Assembly (NCBI GenBank): GCA_946406035.1
Contig: CAMJJG010000004.1
Coordinates: 1-64,000 of the forward strand
Direction: 5' to 3'
DNA: 64,000 nt
Source: an uncultured Prevotellaceae bacterium
GTDB taxonomy: Bacteria > Bacteroidota > Bacteroidia > Bacteroidales > Muribaculaceae
The notes beneath the pieces were generated by a model. It was not told where the DNA came from. It did no database searches and was given only the letters and a program-made list of their open reading frames with translations. Both the position numbers and the translations under genes were made by a program. Of this stretch, positions 9,563 to 18,577 are shown in pieces. Position 1 is the stretch's first letter; every line of letters starts with the position of its first letter.

Positions 9563-11044
9563 ATGGCAAAAGAATTAAAAGATTTAACCAAGAGAGCCGA
9601 CAATTACTCTCAATGGTATAATGAACTGGTTGTAAAGGCCGACCTCGCCGAGCAGTCGGCAGTGCGTGGATGTATGGTCATCAAGCCCTACGGATACGCC
9701 ATCTGGGAGAAGATGCAGCGCCAGCTCGATGATATGTTCAAGGCCACCGGCGTGCAGAACGCCTATTTCCCCCTGCTCATCCCCAAGTCGTTCCTCAGCC
9801 GTGAGGCCGACCATGTCGAGGGATTTGCCAAGGAGTGCGCCGTCGTCACCCACTACCGCCTCAAGAATGATCCTAACGGCAAGGGCGTCGTTGTGGACCC
9901 CGCAGCCCGCCTCGAGGAGGAACTGGTGATTCGTCCCACTAGCGAGACCATCATCTGGAACACCTATCGCAACTGGATCAGCAGCTATCGTGACCTGCCA
10001 TTGCTCATCAACCAGTGGTGCAACGTCTTTCGCTGGGAAATGCGCACCCGCTTGTTCCTGCGCACGGCCGAGTTCCTCTGGCAAGAGGGACACACGGCCC
10101 ACGCCACTCGCGAGGAAGCCGAGGCCAAGGCTATCGAGATGCTCAACGTCTATGCCGACTTTGCCGAGAAATACATGGCTCTGCCCGTGATCAAGGGTGT
10201 CAAGACCGCCAACGAGCGCTTTGCCGGTGCTCTCGAGACCTATACCATCGAGGCCATGATGCAGGACGGCAAGGCCCTGCAGTCTGGTACCAGCCACTTC
10301 CTGGGCCAGAACTTTGCTAAGGCCTTCGACGTTAAGTATATTGACAAAGAAAACAAGTTGCAGGACGTGTGGGCCACCTCGTGGGGTGTATCGACCCGAC
10401 TGATGGGCGCCCTGATCATGACCCATAGCGATGATAACGGCCTCGTGCTGCCCCCGCATCTGGCTCCCATCCAGGTGGTTATCATCCCCGTTTACAAGAC
10501 CGACGAGCAGCTGCAGCAGGTTAACCAGGTTGTTGAACCCATCGTCAACCGCCTGCGCGGCATGGGCATCTCGGTTAAGTATGACAACGCCGACAACAAG
10601 CGTCCGGGCTTCAAGTTTGCCGACTATGAGTTGAAGGGTGTGCCCGTGCGCCTCGTGCTGGGTGCGCGCGACATCGAGGCTGGCACCGTCGAGGTCATGC
10701 GCCGCGACACGCTCGAGAAGAGCAGCGAGCAACTCGATGGCATCGAGAACCGCGTCAAGGAACTGCTCGAGGAAATCCAGCAGAACATCTTCGCCAAGGC
10801 GCTGCGTCACCGCGAGGAGATGACCTTCAAGGTCGATACCTGGGACGAGTTCAAGCAGCAGATCGAGAAGGGCGGCTTCATCCTGGCTCATTGGGACGGC
10901 ACCACCGAGACCGAGGAGAAGATCAAGGAAGAGACCAAGGCAACCATCCGCTGCATCCCCATGGATGCTGTCGACGAGCCGGGCAAGTGCATCTACACCG
11001 GCAAGCCAAGCATGCGTCGCGTCATCTTTGCCCGCAACTATTAA
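9563..11044 (+). CDS. proS: prolyl-tRNA synthetase
   Basis: Class II aaRS signature ([33 protein letters not shown]), ProS-specific length. Confidence 0.97.
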   Translation: MAKELKDLTKRADNYSQWYNELVVKADLAEQSAVRGCMVIKPYGYAIWEKMQRQLDDMFKATGVQNAYFPLLIPKSFLSREADHVEGFAKECAVVTHYRLKNDPNGKGVVVDPAARLEEELVIRPTSETIIWNTYRNWISSYRDLPLLINQWCNVFRWEMRTRLFLRTAEFLWQEGHTAHATREEAEAKAIEMLNVYADFAEKYMALPVIKGVKTANERFAGALETYTIEAMMQDGKALQSGTSHFLGQNFAKAFDVKYIDKENKLQDVWATSWGVSTRLMGALIMTHSDDNGLVLPPHLAPIQVVIIPVYKTDEQLQQVNQVVEPIVNRLRGMGISVKYDNADNKRPGFKFADYELKGVPVRLVLGARDIEAGTVEVMRRDTLEKSSEQLDGIENRVKELLEEIQQNIFAKALRHREEMTFKVDTWDEFKQQIEKGGFILAHWDGTTETEEKIKEETKATIRCIPMDAVDEPGKCIYTGKPSMRRVIFARNY

Positions 11045-11103
11045 TGAATATGAGTGATAATAACTGTTTCATAAGTGAGAGTTTAATTTAGTAAAGTCAA
11101 GGT

Positions 11104-11137
11104 TGCGGGAGTTGTGAAATTCCCGCAGTCTGTTTTT
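11104..11137 (+). terminator. Intrinsic terminator after proS
   Basis: TGCGGGA(11104-11110)/TCCCGCA(11121-11127) then TCTGTTTTTT. Confidence 0.8.
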
Positions 11138-11174
11138 TAAAAAGATTTTCAGTAACTGGTAAAAAAGCAACGAT

Positions 11175-12125
11175 ATGATTAAGATTGATCCCAAGAGAAA
11201 GTTGTGGCGCGAGGTGTTGGCCTATACCTTGCTGGTCGTCGGAAGCGCCCTGTTTGCCGTCGGCGACGTGATGTTTGTCAACCCCTACCTCATGGCACCA
11301 GGTGGCACCTATGGCTTGAGTAACGTGCTCAACACGCTCTGGCCCTGGAAGATCTCGCTCTATGCCATCTGCATGGACATCCCCCTGCTCATCATTGGCA
11401 CCCTGGTGCTGGGACCCAAGTTCGGCATCAAGACCATCATCTCCACCGCATTGATTTTCCTGTTCACGTTTGTTCTCGAGAGCACGTGGGGTTACAACCC
11501 CGTCATTCACGACGGCCCCATCTCGACAGTCGAGGGAACATCGATGGTGCCCATTCCCCACGATGGCGGCTGGTTTGTCCCCGACTACTTCCTCAACACC
11601 GTGCTCGCCGGCATCATCTATGGCGTGGCCATCGGTCTCATCTTCCGCTCGGGAGCAACCAGTGGAGGCTCTGACATCATCTCGATGATCCTGCACAAGT
11701 ACACCAAGATCTCCCTTGGCACCCTTGTCATGATCGTTGATGGCATCATCACCCTGAGCACGCTCATCGCCTTTGGCGACATCCGCCTGCCCATCTATTC
11801 GATCATCATCATCTTCATCGAGGGCAAGGTCATCGACCTCGTTGTCGACGGCATGAAGAGTTACAAGACCATGTTCATCATCACCGACGATCCTGACCCC
11901 ATCCGCGACTACATCATCAACGAGATCAAGCGCGGTGGCACCTGCATCACCGGTAGCGGCCTGTATGAGGGCAAGGAGCGCAAGATGGTATATGTCACCC
12001 TCGACCGCTCTGATATGATCAAGCTGCGTTCGGCCCTGTACCTCATCGACCCGCACGCCTTTGTCAACATCATGGAGAGCTCCGAGATCCTCGGTCAGGG
12101 CTTCCGCGCCCTCCCCAAGGACTAA
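11175..12125 (+). CDS. YitT family (DUF2179) membrane protein
   Basis: Multi-TM YitT N-terminus and C-terminal DUF2179 (KTMFIITDDPDPIRDYI...RGGTCITGSGLYEGKERKMVYVTL). Confidence 0.9.
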   Translation: MIKIDPKRKLWREVLAYTLLVVGSALFAVGDVMFVNPYLMAPGGTYGLSNVLNTLWPWKISLYAICMDIPLLIIGTLVLGPKFGIKTIISTALIFLFTFVLESTWGYNPVIHDGPISTVEGTSMVPIPHDGGWFVPDYFLNTVLAGIIYGVAIGLIFRSGATSGGSDIISMILHKYTKISLGTLVMIVDGIITLSTLIAFGDIRLPIYSIIIIFIEGKVIDLVVDGMKSYKTMFIITDDPDPIRDYIINEIKRGGTCITGSGLYEGKERKMVYVTLDRSDMIKLRSALYLIDPHAFVNIMESSEILGQGFRALPKD

Positions 12126-12150
12126 CCGCCCCTCATCATCCTAAACTAAA

Positions 12151-12195
12151 ACACGCCCTATGTTTGACATCTGACGGTGCAAACATGGGGCGTGT
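12151..12195 (+). terminator. Hairpin downstream of YitT gene
   Basis: ACACGCCCTATGTTTG/CAAACATGGGGCGTGT, 16-bp stem with one wobble. Confidence 0.6.
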
Positions 12196-12353
12196 CTCAG
12201 TTGCCTGTAAGAATCGGTGAAATCAGATTAATCGGTTATGTATTTCGGACAATGATATCAATGTCGTCCCATCGGTGATATTAACGTGGGTTTTGAGCCC
12301 GCAACACTTGTCAATAATTACATGGTTCGACCATAATCTCCGATTACTGCATG

Positions 12354-12421
12354 AAAAAAAGCACTCCGTTTCTCAACGAGGTGCCCTAGGAAAAATAGTA
12401 TGAATAAAAGTTTGATTTAAG
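12354..12421 (-). ncRNA. Candidate ~68-nt minus-strand small RNA
   Basis: Minus promoter TTG-N20-TAAATTTG (+ strand CAAATTTA 12428-12435 and CAA 12456-12458). Terminator GCACCTCGTT-GAGA-AACGGAGTGC-TTTTTTT at 12384-12354. No ORF. Confidence 0.45.
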
Positions 12422-12497
12422 GTGATGCAAATTTACCACAAGTTTTTAGAATGTACAAGATTTTCAATAAAAATATGCTATTTTACTTTTGTGTCAG

Positions 12498-12603
12498 TCT
12501 ATCTTGCATATTACTCGCCCTTATGAGAATCACCGCGTCTTGCCCCGCTCTCGTTGTGCGAGACAAGATATTTAGGGGAGAAACGCACAATTTTGTTTAA
12601 TTT
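12498..12603 (+). ncRNA. Candidate ~100-nt plus-strand structured RNA
   Basis: Promoter box TACTTTTG 12484-12491; hairpin TCTTG-CCCCGC-TCTCG-TTGTG-CGAGA-CAAGA; terminator-like TTGTGCG(12554-12560)/CGCACAA(12584-12590) followed by TTTTGTTT. Confidence 0.4.
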
Positions 12604-12650
12604 AACACCGCAAATCAGGATAAAATGTTAATTTTGTCGTTTGATAGTCG

Positions 12651-12675
12651 TAAACCTTTGTTGTTTGCGCCAGTC
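12651..12675 (+). promoter_or_regulatory. ECF-sigma-like promoter element TAAAC-N17-GTC
   Basis: TAAACCTTTGTTGTTTGCGCCAGTC, 33 nt before the ATG at 12709; same element and spacing at 6663-6687. Confidence 0.45.
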
Positions 12676-12708
12676 TAAGGGCTAAAATGAACTTTAAAAA
12701 CGATAATA

Positions 12709-13005
12709 ATGAATAATAGGCAAACAGGATTCAATCGCGGCGTGAAGGTGTTCTTTGGCATCTTCATGGTGCTGGTATACCTCGGTATGGCTGCTCTGAT
12801 GGCCACCAACTTTTTCGGCTGGTCGGCAACCCCGTTGTGGACGGGTGTCAGGTGGTTCTTTGCCGTCTTGTTTGCCGCCTATGGCGTCTATCGCGGCTAC
12901 CGCGAGTTGAAGGGCGAGCATTCCTACGGCATGCGCGTCCATGACGATGAGGATGATGGGTATACGACCTATGGCAATGACTACAAGAACCAATCAACAA
13001 AATAA
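12709..13005 (+). CDS. Small two-TM membrane protein with acidic tail
   Basis: Two hydrophobic segments; stop overlaps next start (13005). Confidence 0.7.
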   Translation: MNNRQTGFNRGVKVFFGIFMVLVYLGMAALMATNFFGWSATPLWTGVRWFFAVLFAAYGVYRGYRELKGEHSYGMRVHDDEDDGYTTYGNDYKNQSTK

Positions 13006-13991
13006 TGATGAGAACAGCCAATACAATATTGACGTTGACCGTCCTGCTCGCAACCATGTTGCTCACCTCATGCGGTGACCGCCGCCCCAAGAGCACCAGC
13101 ACCCGCGGTATTGCCAAGATCATGTGCGAGGAGTCGTTCCAGAGCGTGCTGGAACAGGAGATTGCCGTGTTTGAGTACCAGTACCCCGAGGCCAGCATCA
13201 TGCCAGAGTACATCAATGAGCACGACGCCCTGGACTCACTGTTCCAGAACAAGGTGGATCTCATCATCATCACCCACGACCTAACGCCCGAGCAGAAGAA
13301 GAGCCTCAAGAAACTCAATCGTGGCTACCGCACCAAGATGATTGCCGTCGATGCCATCGCCGTCATTGTCAATAAGCAGAACGACATCGACGAGCTCTCG
13401 ATGGATGACCTGCGCGACATCTTCACCGGCAAGGTGAAGCGATGGGGTGAGGTGTTCCCCACCAAGCTCAAGAACGACAGCATCAAGGTGATGTTTGACG
13501 GCTCTGGCACTGGCACTGTTCACTACATCAAGGAGAAATTCTTGGGTGGCGGCAAGTTGGGTCCCAACGTGTATGCCCGTGGCTCTAGCCAGGACGTATT
13601 TGACGCCGTGGAACAATACAAGAACGTTATCGGCTTCATCGGCGTGAGCTGGATTACCAGTGACCTCAAGTCGGCCGAGATCCCCATTGCACAAAAGTAT
13701 GAGGAACTCAAGACCAAGAATGAAGTGAGCGTCATCGACTTCACCGACCGCATCAAGGTCATGCCCGTGCGTGGCGACGACATGGTGCAGGGCGTCAAGC
13801 CCTACCAGGCCCACATCAACAGTGGCGACTATCCGCTGGTGCGCACCATCTGGGCAATTGATGCCTCTTATAACGGTATGCTCGATCATGGTTTCTTCAC
13901 CTTCTTGACGGGCGTCATCGGGCAGAAGATTATCCTCCAGACTGGCATCCTGCCCGCTGCCGAGCCAGTTAGATATGTTGAAGTTCAATAA
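13005..13991 (+). CDS. PstS-like phosphate/anion substrate-binding lipoprotein
   Basis: Lipobox TMLLTSCGD; PBP-like fold with DGSGTGTVHYIKEKFLGG. Confidence 0.8.
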   Translation: MMRTANTILTLTVLLATMLLTSCGDRRPKSTSTRGIAKIMCEESFQSVLEQEIAVFEYQYPEASIMPEYINEHDALDSLFQNKVDLIIITHDLTPEQKKSLKKLNRGYRTKMIAVDAIAVIVNKQNDIDELSMDDLRDIFTGKVKRWGEVFPTKLKNDSIKVMFDGSGTGTVHYIKEKFLGGGKLGPNVYARGSSQDVFDAVEQYKNVIGFIGVSWITSDLKSAEIPIAQKYEELKTKNEVSVIDFTDRIKVMPVRGDDMVQGVKPYQAHINSGDYPLVRTIWAIDASYNGMLDHGFFTFLTGVIGQKIILQTGILPAAEPVRYVEVQ

Positions 13992-14073
13992 GTTGACACT
14001 TTGGCACAGAAATTGCAATTATCATTACAAAAACGAAGATAAAACTAAATATTAACATTAAATTGTTACTACA

Positions 14074-15699
14074 ATGAAAAGGAAATTCTTTATTGCATCA
14101 CTCATGTTGATGGGTGCATCCCTGGTAACCAACGCACAAGGTTACAAGGACGGTATTGAGTACTACAAGGTTGACAAACTGGACAACGCCAAGGAGCTGC
14201 TCGAGCGTAACCTGAATTCGCCCAGCACCGACAAGGCCGAAGCCTACTACTATCTGGGTCAGATTGCCCTGCATCAGGGTAAACTCGCCGAGGCAGCAGC
14301 CAACTTTGAGAAAGGTATCTCGGCCAATGCCGCTAATCCCTACAACTATGTGGGACAGGCCGCCATCGCCCTCAAGAACGGTGGCCAGGTAAAGGCCCTT
14401 CTCGACAAGGCACGCAAGCTGGTGAAAAAGGATTCCAAGCTCGAGATGGAGATTGCCCGTGCCTTCTATGATGCAAATCCCACTACCTATGCCAAGGACA
14501 TTGAGAAGTGTATCAAGAACGCTCGCAAGTGGAATGCCGACGATCCCGACAGCTACATCTTTGAGGCTGACACCAAGGCCGACCTGAGGGACTGGGGCAA
14601 CGCAGCCGGTATCTATGAGCTGGCCTTTGATAAGGATCCCAACAACATCGAGGCCTATGTCAAGTATGCCAACACCTACTTCAATGTCAATCCCGAGATG
14701 GCAATCGCCCGCCTCGAGGAACTGCAGGCCAAGGTGCCCAACTCGGCACTGGTTCAGCGCGAGCTCGCCGAGAAGTACTATAGCGATAACCTGGGCGCTA
14801 AAGCTGCTGAGCAGTATGGCAAGTATATCAAGAACCCCAACCACTTCGCTCAAGATGAGGTGCGCTATGTGCAGCTGTTGTTCTTCGGCGAGAAGTACCA
14901 GGATTCTTACAACCTGGCTACCAGCCTCGTGAACAAGCTCAACCCTGCCGACGACAAGGTGTTCTACATGAAGCGCATGCAGCTTTACAATCTGGTGCAG
15001 CTCGAGAAGTGGCCCGAGGCAGTTGAGGCTGGCAAGAACTTCTTTGCCAACGCTCTGCCCAAGGGTTCCAACTATGAGGTCCGTGACTATACCGACTATG
15101 GCCTGGCCTTGCAGACTGCTGGTCTTCCCGAGCAAGCCATCGCTGCCTATGACAAGGCCATCGAGCTCAACCCCAAGAATGCTGACTTGATCCGCAACAT
15201 GGGCGACAGCTATGCCGATGCCGAGAATTTTGTCAAGGCTGCTGAGTACTACCAGCGCCTGGTCAATGACGGTAACCACAAGTCCAACGACCTGTTCACC
15301 CTGTCCAACTACTACCTGGGCATCGCCAGCACCGACAGTCTGGATGCCGCTGTCAAGGCCGACGCCCTGGCCAAGTCGCAGAGCTACATTGACGAGGTGG
15401 ACAAGCTCGTTCCCGGCAATGTGCAGATCGTTAACCAGAAGGCTAAGATCGCCAAGTTCCGCGAGGGCGATAACAACAACGGCGCAGCCCTGGCCGCCTA
15501 TAAAGAGCTCCTCAGCATCCTTGATGCCAAGGAGAACAAGGCCGACTACACCCGCTACTACAAGTATGCCTACAACTACATGGCAACCTACTACTTCAAC
15601 AAGGGTGACAAGGCCACGGCCAAGACTTATTATCAGAAGTGGTTGGAGAACGACCCCGATAATGAATCACTGCGCAACTATGTCAATAGCTTGAAGTAA
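14074..15699 (+). CDS. TPR-repeat protein with signal peptide
   Basis: Multiple TPR repeats (e.g. EQAIAAYDKAIELNPKNADLIRNMGDSYADAENFVKAAEYYQRLV). Confidence 0.85.
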   Translation: MKRKFFIASLMLMGASLVTNAQGYKDGIEYYKVDKLDNAKELLERNLNSPSTDKAEAYYYLGQIALHQGKLAEAAANFEKGISANAANPYNYVGQAAIALKNGGQVKALLDKARKLVKKDSKLEMEIARAFYDANPTTYAKDIEKCIKNARKWNADDPDSYIFEADTKADLRDWGNAAGIYELAFDKDPNNIEAYVKYANTYFNVNPEMAIARLEELQAKVPNSALVQRELAEKYYSDNLGAKAAEQYGKYIKNPNHFAQDEVRYVQLLFFGEKYQDSYNLATSLVNKLNPADDKVFYMKRMQLYNLVQLEKWPEAVEAGKNFFANALPKGSNYEVRDYTDYGLALQTAGLPEQAIAAYDKAIELNPKNADLIRNMGDSYADAENFVKAAEYYQRLVNDGNHKSNDLFTLSNYYLGIASTDSLDAAVKADALAKSQSYIDEVDKLVPGNVQIVNQKAKIAKFREGDNNNGAALAAYKELLSILDAKENKADYTRYYKYAYNYMATYYFNKGDKATAKTYYQKWLENDPDNESLRNYVNSLK

Positions 15700-15723
15700 A
15701 CGACACAATCAAGACCTGATTAC

Positions 15724-15762
15724 CAGTGCGGGCGACTGTTACCAATACAGCCGCCCGCACTG
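15724..15762 (+). terminator. Hairpin after TPR gene
   Basis: CAGTGCGGGCG/CGCCCGCACTG with inner CTGT/ACAG. Confidence 0.65.
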
Positions 15763-15846
15763 TTGATAATGGTGCTGATAGCCCATAAATTAAGGGTGAA
15801 TTGCATTTATTTTTAATTTAATAATGTGTATAGTTTAGAATTTTAC

Positions 15847-15854
15847 TACTTTTG
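15847..15854 (+). promoter_or_regulatory. -7 box TACTTTTG upstream of S8 peptidase
   Basis: TAnnTTTG consensus 37 nt before ATG. Confidence 0.45.
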
Positions 15855-15890
15855 TGCCAAAATAGATAACGATAACCGCTACAACAAGAC

Positions 15891-17918
15891 ATGAAAAAAA
15901 TCTTATTTGCGCTCATGGCATGTGCCATGATGATGAGTGGTCATCTTGTGGCATCGGCCCAAGTCACCGGTAATGATTATTATGAAGCATTCGTCACGGT
16001 GAACGATGACTTCAAGGAGTACTTTCTCGAGCAGGCTGGCGTGGAAATCACTGCCAAGTATGATGGATTCTATACCGTCAGGATTGCAGCTGGCGTTCAG
16101 CCTGTCTCATTAACCAGCATCCAGGGCGTTGTGCATGTCTCGCCTGCTATCCCCTTGCAGACGTGCTGCGACAGTGCCCGTTATTATTCCCGTGTGTTTA
16201 ACCTCCATGAGGGCATCGGTTTTGACATGCCCTATACTGGCAAGGGTGTGCTCGTGGGCCTCATCGATTGTGGTTTTGACTATAATCACATCAACCTGTG
16301 TGATTCTGACGGCATGACCCGCGTCAGGGCGGTGTATATGCCTCTCGACACCACGGGCACTCAACCCGTGGTGCGTTACCACATGCTGCCGGGCAGTTGT
16401 TATGAAACTCCCGAGGAGATCCAATCCTTGACAACCGACGACCCCTCCACGCCCCATGGTACCCAGACGGCCGGAATCGCAGCCGGTGCCTATCTTGACA
16501 ATGGCTGGTATGGCATGGCGCCCGAGGCCGAAATTGTTGCCTGTGGCATTCCCGAGGACGAGATCACCGACGTTCGTGTGGCCAATTGCATCAGCTACAT
16601 TACCGACTATGCCACCCGAGTGGGCAAACCCTGTGTGATCAACATCAGCTTGGGTTCCAACGTCGGTGCTCATGACGGCACTTCCTACCTCAATCGCGTG
16701 TGCGAGCAGTTGTCAGGCCCTGGCAGGGTGTTTGTCGTCTCGGCCGGTAACGATGGCGCTGACGACGTGTGCCTGCACTCGGCCATCGAGAGCAAAAACG
16801 ACACCGTTACCGCACTGTTGAGCGGTTATGGCGGTGGCGTGAGCCGCACGGGCTTCATTAATGCCTGGGGACAAAAGGGCAAACCCTTCAACACCCGCCT
16901 CATCGTTGTGGACTCCCGCACTGGCGAGCGTCTGTACACTTCCCAAGCCCTGGGAGCTATCAGTGATGTGATTGAAACCGAGATTTCAAGTGAGAACGAT
17001 TCGATCTTAGCCCGGTATTACAATGGCAAGGTGGTCATTAAAGGCCTGATTGAGTATAATGATCGACCCACGTCGGTGTGCGAGATGAACATGAACGCCA
17101 AGTCCAGGTATTATGTGATGGGATTCCAGTACTACTCACCATATGCTACCGACCTCACAGTATGGACCTCGCAATTGGCTTACATCAGGGACTATGGCTT
17201 TGATTGGGCTGCAACGGGTACAGCGGCCGGCTCCATCAATGACCTCGCTACCACCGACAGCGTGATCTCGGTCGGTTCCTATAACTCTAGGCAAACCGCG
17301 CCCCTGCGGGATGGCACGATTTACACTCGCCCTCGCAGTACTCCTGTCGAGATTTCCTATTATTCGGCCTTCGGGCCCGACGAGAACGGAATCAACCGTC
17401 CCGACGTCTGCGCCCCTGGAAGCATGCTGCTTGCCTCGGCCAACAGATATGATGTCAACGCCCACAACATTGCCTTGTGGCAGCCCTCGGCATTTGTCGA
17501 TGGGGTAGAGTATCCCTATTGCCCCGACCTGGGCACATCCATGTCGGCTCCTGTAGTGGCTGGAGCCATTGCCCTGTGGATGCAGGCCAATCCTGAATTG
17601 AGCGTTGCCGATGTGCGCGACATTCTCCAGCATTCTTCCTATAAGGACAGCAACATCACCTCCAGCAACAGTGCCCGCTGGGGTGCCGGCAAGCTGGATG
17701 CAGGTGCTGGCATGCGTTACATCCTTCACATTGAGCCCAAGACGGGCGACGTGAATCTGGACGGCGAGGTCAATATTACCGATGTTAACATTGTTATCGA
17801 CATCATCCTTGGCGGCAACGTGAGCGATGTGTTCCGCGAGAATGCCGACACCAACAGCGATGGTGAGGTCAATATTACCGACATCAATTTTGTGCTCGAT
17901 GTGATCATGCGCGGTTGA
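15891..17918 (+). CDS. Secreted subtilisin-like S8 peptidase with C-terminal dockerin-like repeats
   Basis: Catalytic motifs GLIDCGFDY, HGTQTAGIAAG, GTSMSAPVVAGA; C-terminus GDVNLDGEVNITDVNIVIDIILGG...ADTNSDGEVNITDINFVLDVIM. Confidence 0.9.
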   Translation: MKKILFALMACAMMMSGHLVASAQVTGNDYYEAFVTVNDDFKEYFLEQAGVEITAKYDGFYTVRIAAGVQPVSLTSIQGVVHVSPAIPLQTCCDSARYYSRVFNLHEGIGFDMPYTGKGVLVGLIDCGFDYNHINLCDSDGMTRVRAVYMPLDTTGTQPVVRYHMLPGSCYETPEEIQSLTTDDPSTPHGTQTAGIAAGAYLDNGWYGMAPEAEIVACGIPEDEITDVRVANCISYITDYATRVGKPCVINISLGSNVGAHDGTSYLNRVCEQLSGPGRVFVVSAGNDGADDVCLHSAIESKNDTVTALLSGYGGGVSRTGFINAWGQKGKPFNTRLIVVDSRTGERLYTSQALGAISDVIETEISSENDSILARYYNGKVVIKGLIEYNDRPTSVCEMNMNAKSRYYVMGFQYYSPYATDLTVWTSQLAYIRDYGFDWAATGTAAGSINDLATTDSVISVGSYNSRQTAPLRDGTIYTRPRSTPVEISYYSAFGPDENGINRPDVCAPGSMLLASANRYDVNAHNIALWQPSAFVDGVEYPYCPDLGTSMSAPVVAGAIALWMQANPELSVADVRDILQHSSYKDSNITSSNSARWGAGKLDAGAGMRYILHIEPKTGDVNLDGEVNITDVNIVIDIILGGNVSDVFRENADTNSDGEVNITDINFVLDVIMRG

Positions 17919-17938
17919 TTGTAATTGCCGCTACCACT

Positions 17939-18529
17939 ATGATAGATTATATTAAAGGTTCTATTGCCGAGTTGAATCCTGCCTATGCCGTGATAGATAA
18001 TCATGGCATAGGCTATATGTTGAACATCTCTCTTTCCACCTATGACTCGCTAACACGGTCGAGTGATGGCCAGGCTCTACTTTATGTCTATGAGGCGATA
18101 CGCGAGGACGCCCATCTCCTTTATGGCTTTGCCACCAAGCGAGAGCGCGAGGCGTTCCTGTTGCTGATATCGGTCTCGGGTGTGGGTCCCAACATTGCGC
18201 GCATGGTCCTCTCGTCGATGACGGTTGATGAGTTTTCCCAGGCCATCGCCGGTAACAATGTGGCTCTTTTTAAAACTGTCAAGGGCGTGGGAGGAAAAAC
18301 GGCCCAACGCATAATAGTTGACCTTAAGGATAAAATAAAACCGAGTGGTGATACGTTATTACAACAAGCAGGTAATCCTGCAAGTGAATCCTTTGACGAG
18401 GCTCTTGCCGCCCTTGTCATGTTGGGCTTTTCTCAACAGGCATCGCAAAAGGCTCTTAAAGCGCTGTTTTCCAGTAATCCAGCGTTAAGTGTCGAGAATG
18501 CGATAAAGCAAGCGCTCAAGATGATGTGA
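17939..18529 (+). CDS. ruvA: Holliday junction branch migration protein RuvA
   Basis: MIDYIKGSIAELNPAYAVIDNHGIGY; HhH motifs SGVGPNIARM, KGVGGKTAQRIIVDLKDK. Confidence 0.95.
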   Translation: MIDYIKGSIAELNPAYAVIDNHGIGYMLNISLSTYDSLTRSSDGQALLYVYEAIREDAHLLYGFATKREREAFLLLISVSGVGPNIARMVLSSMTVDEFSQAIAGNNVALFKTVKGVGGKTAQRIIVDLKDKIKPSGDTLLQQAGNPASESFDEALAALVMLGFSQQASQKALKALFSSNPALSVENAIKQALKMM

Positions 18530-18577
18530 TTCACTGTCACGCATAGTGGCACCCGGATTGCTTTTTGTTGAAGAATA

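Noticed and set aside
9584-10891. 435-aa minus-strand ORF over proS
   Set aside because: Shadow ORF caused by codon bias; opposite frame encodes canonical ProS.
12351-12389. 12-codon ORF MKKSTPFLNEVP* on + strand
   Set aside because: It is exactly the reverse complement of the minus-strand terminator and poly-T tail, so the ORF is best explained as coincidence.
14098-15279. 393-aa minus-strand ORF over TPR gene
   Set aside because: Shadow ORF antisense to a TPR protein with signal peptide; no RBS or family signal.
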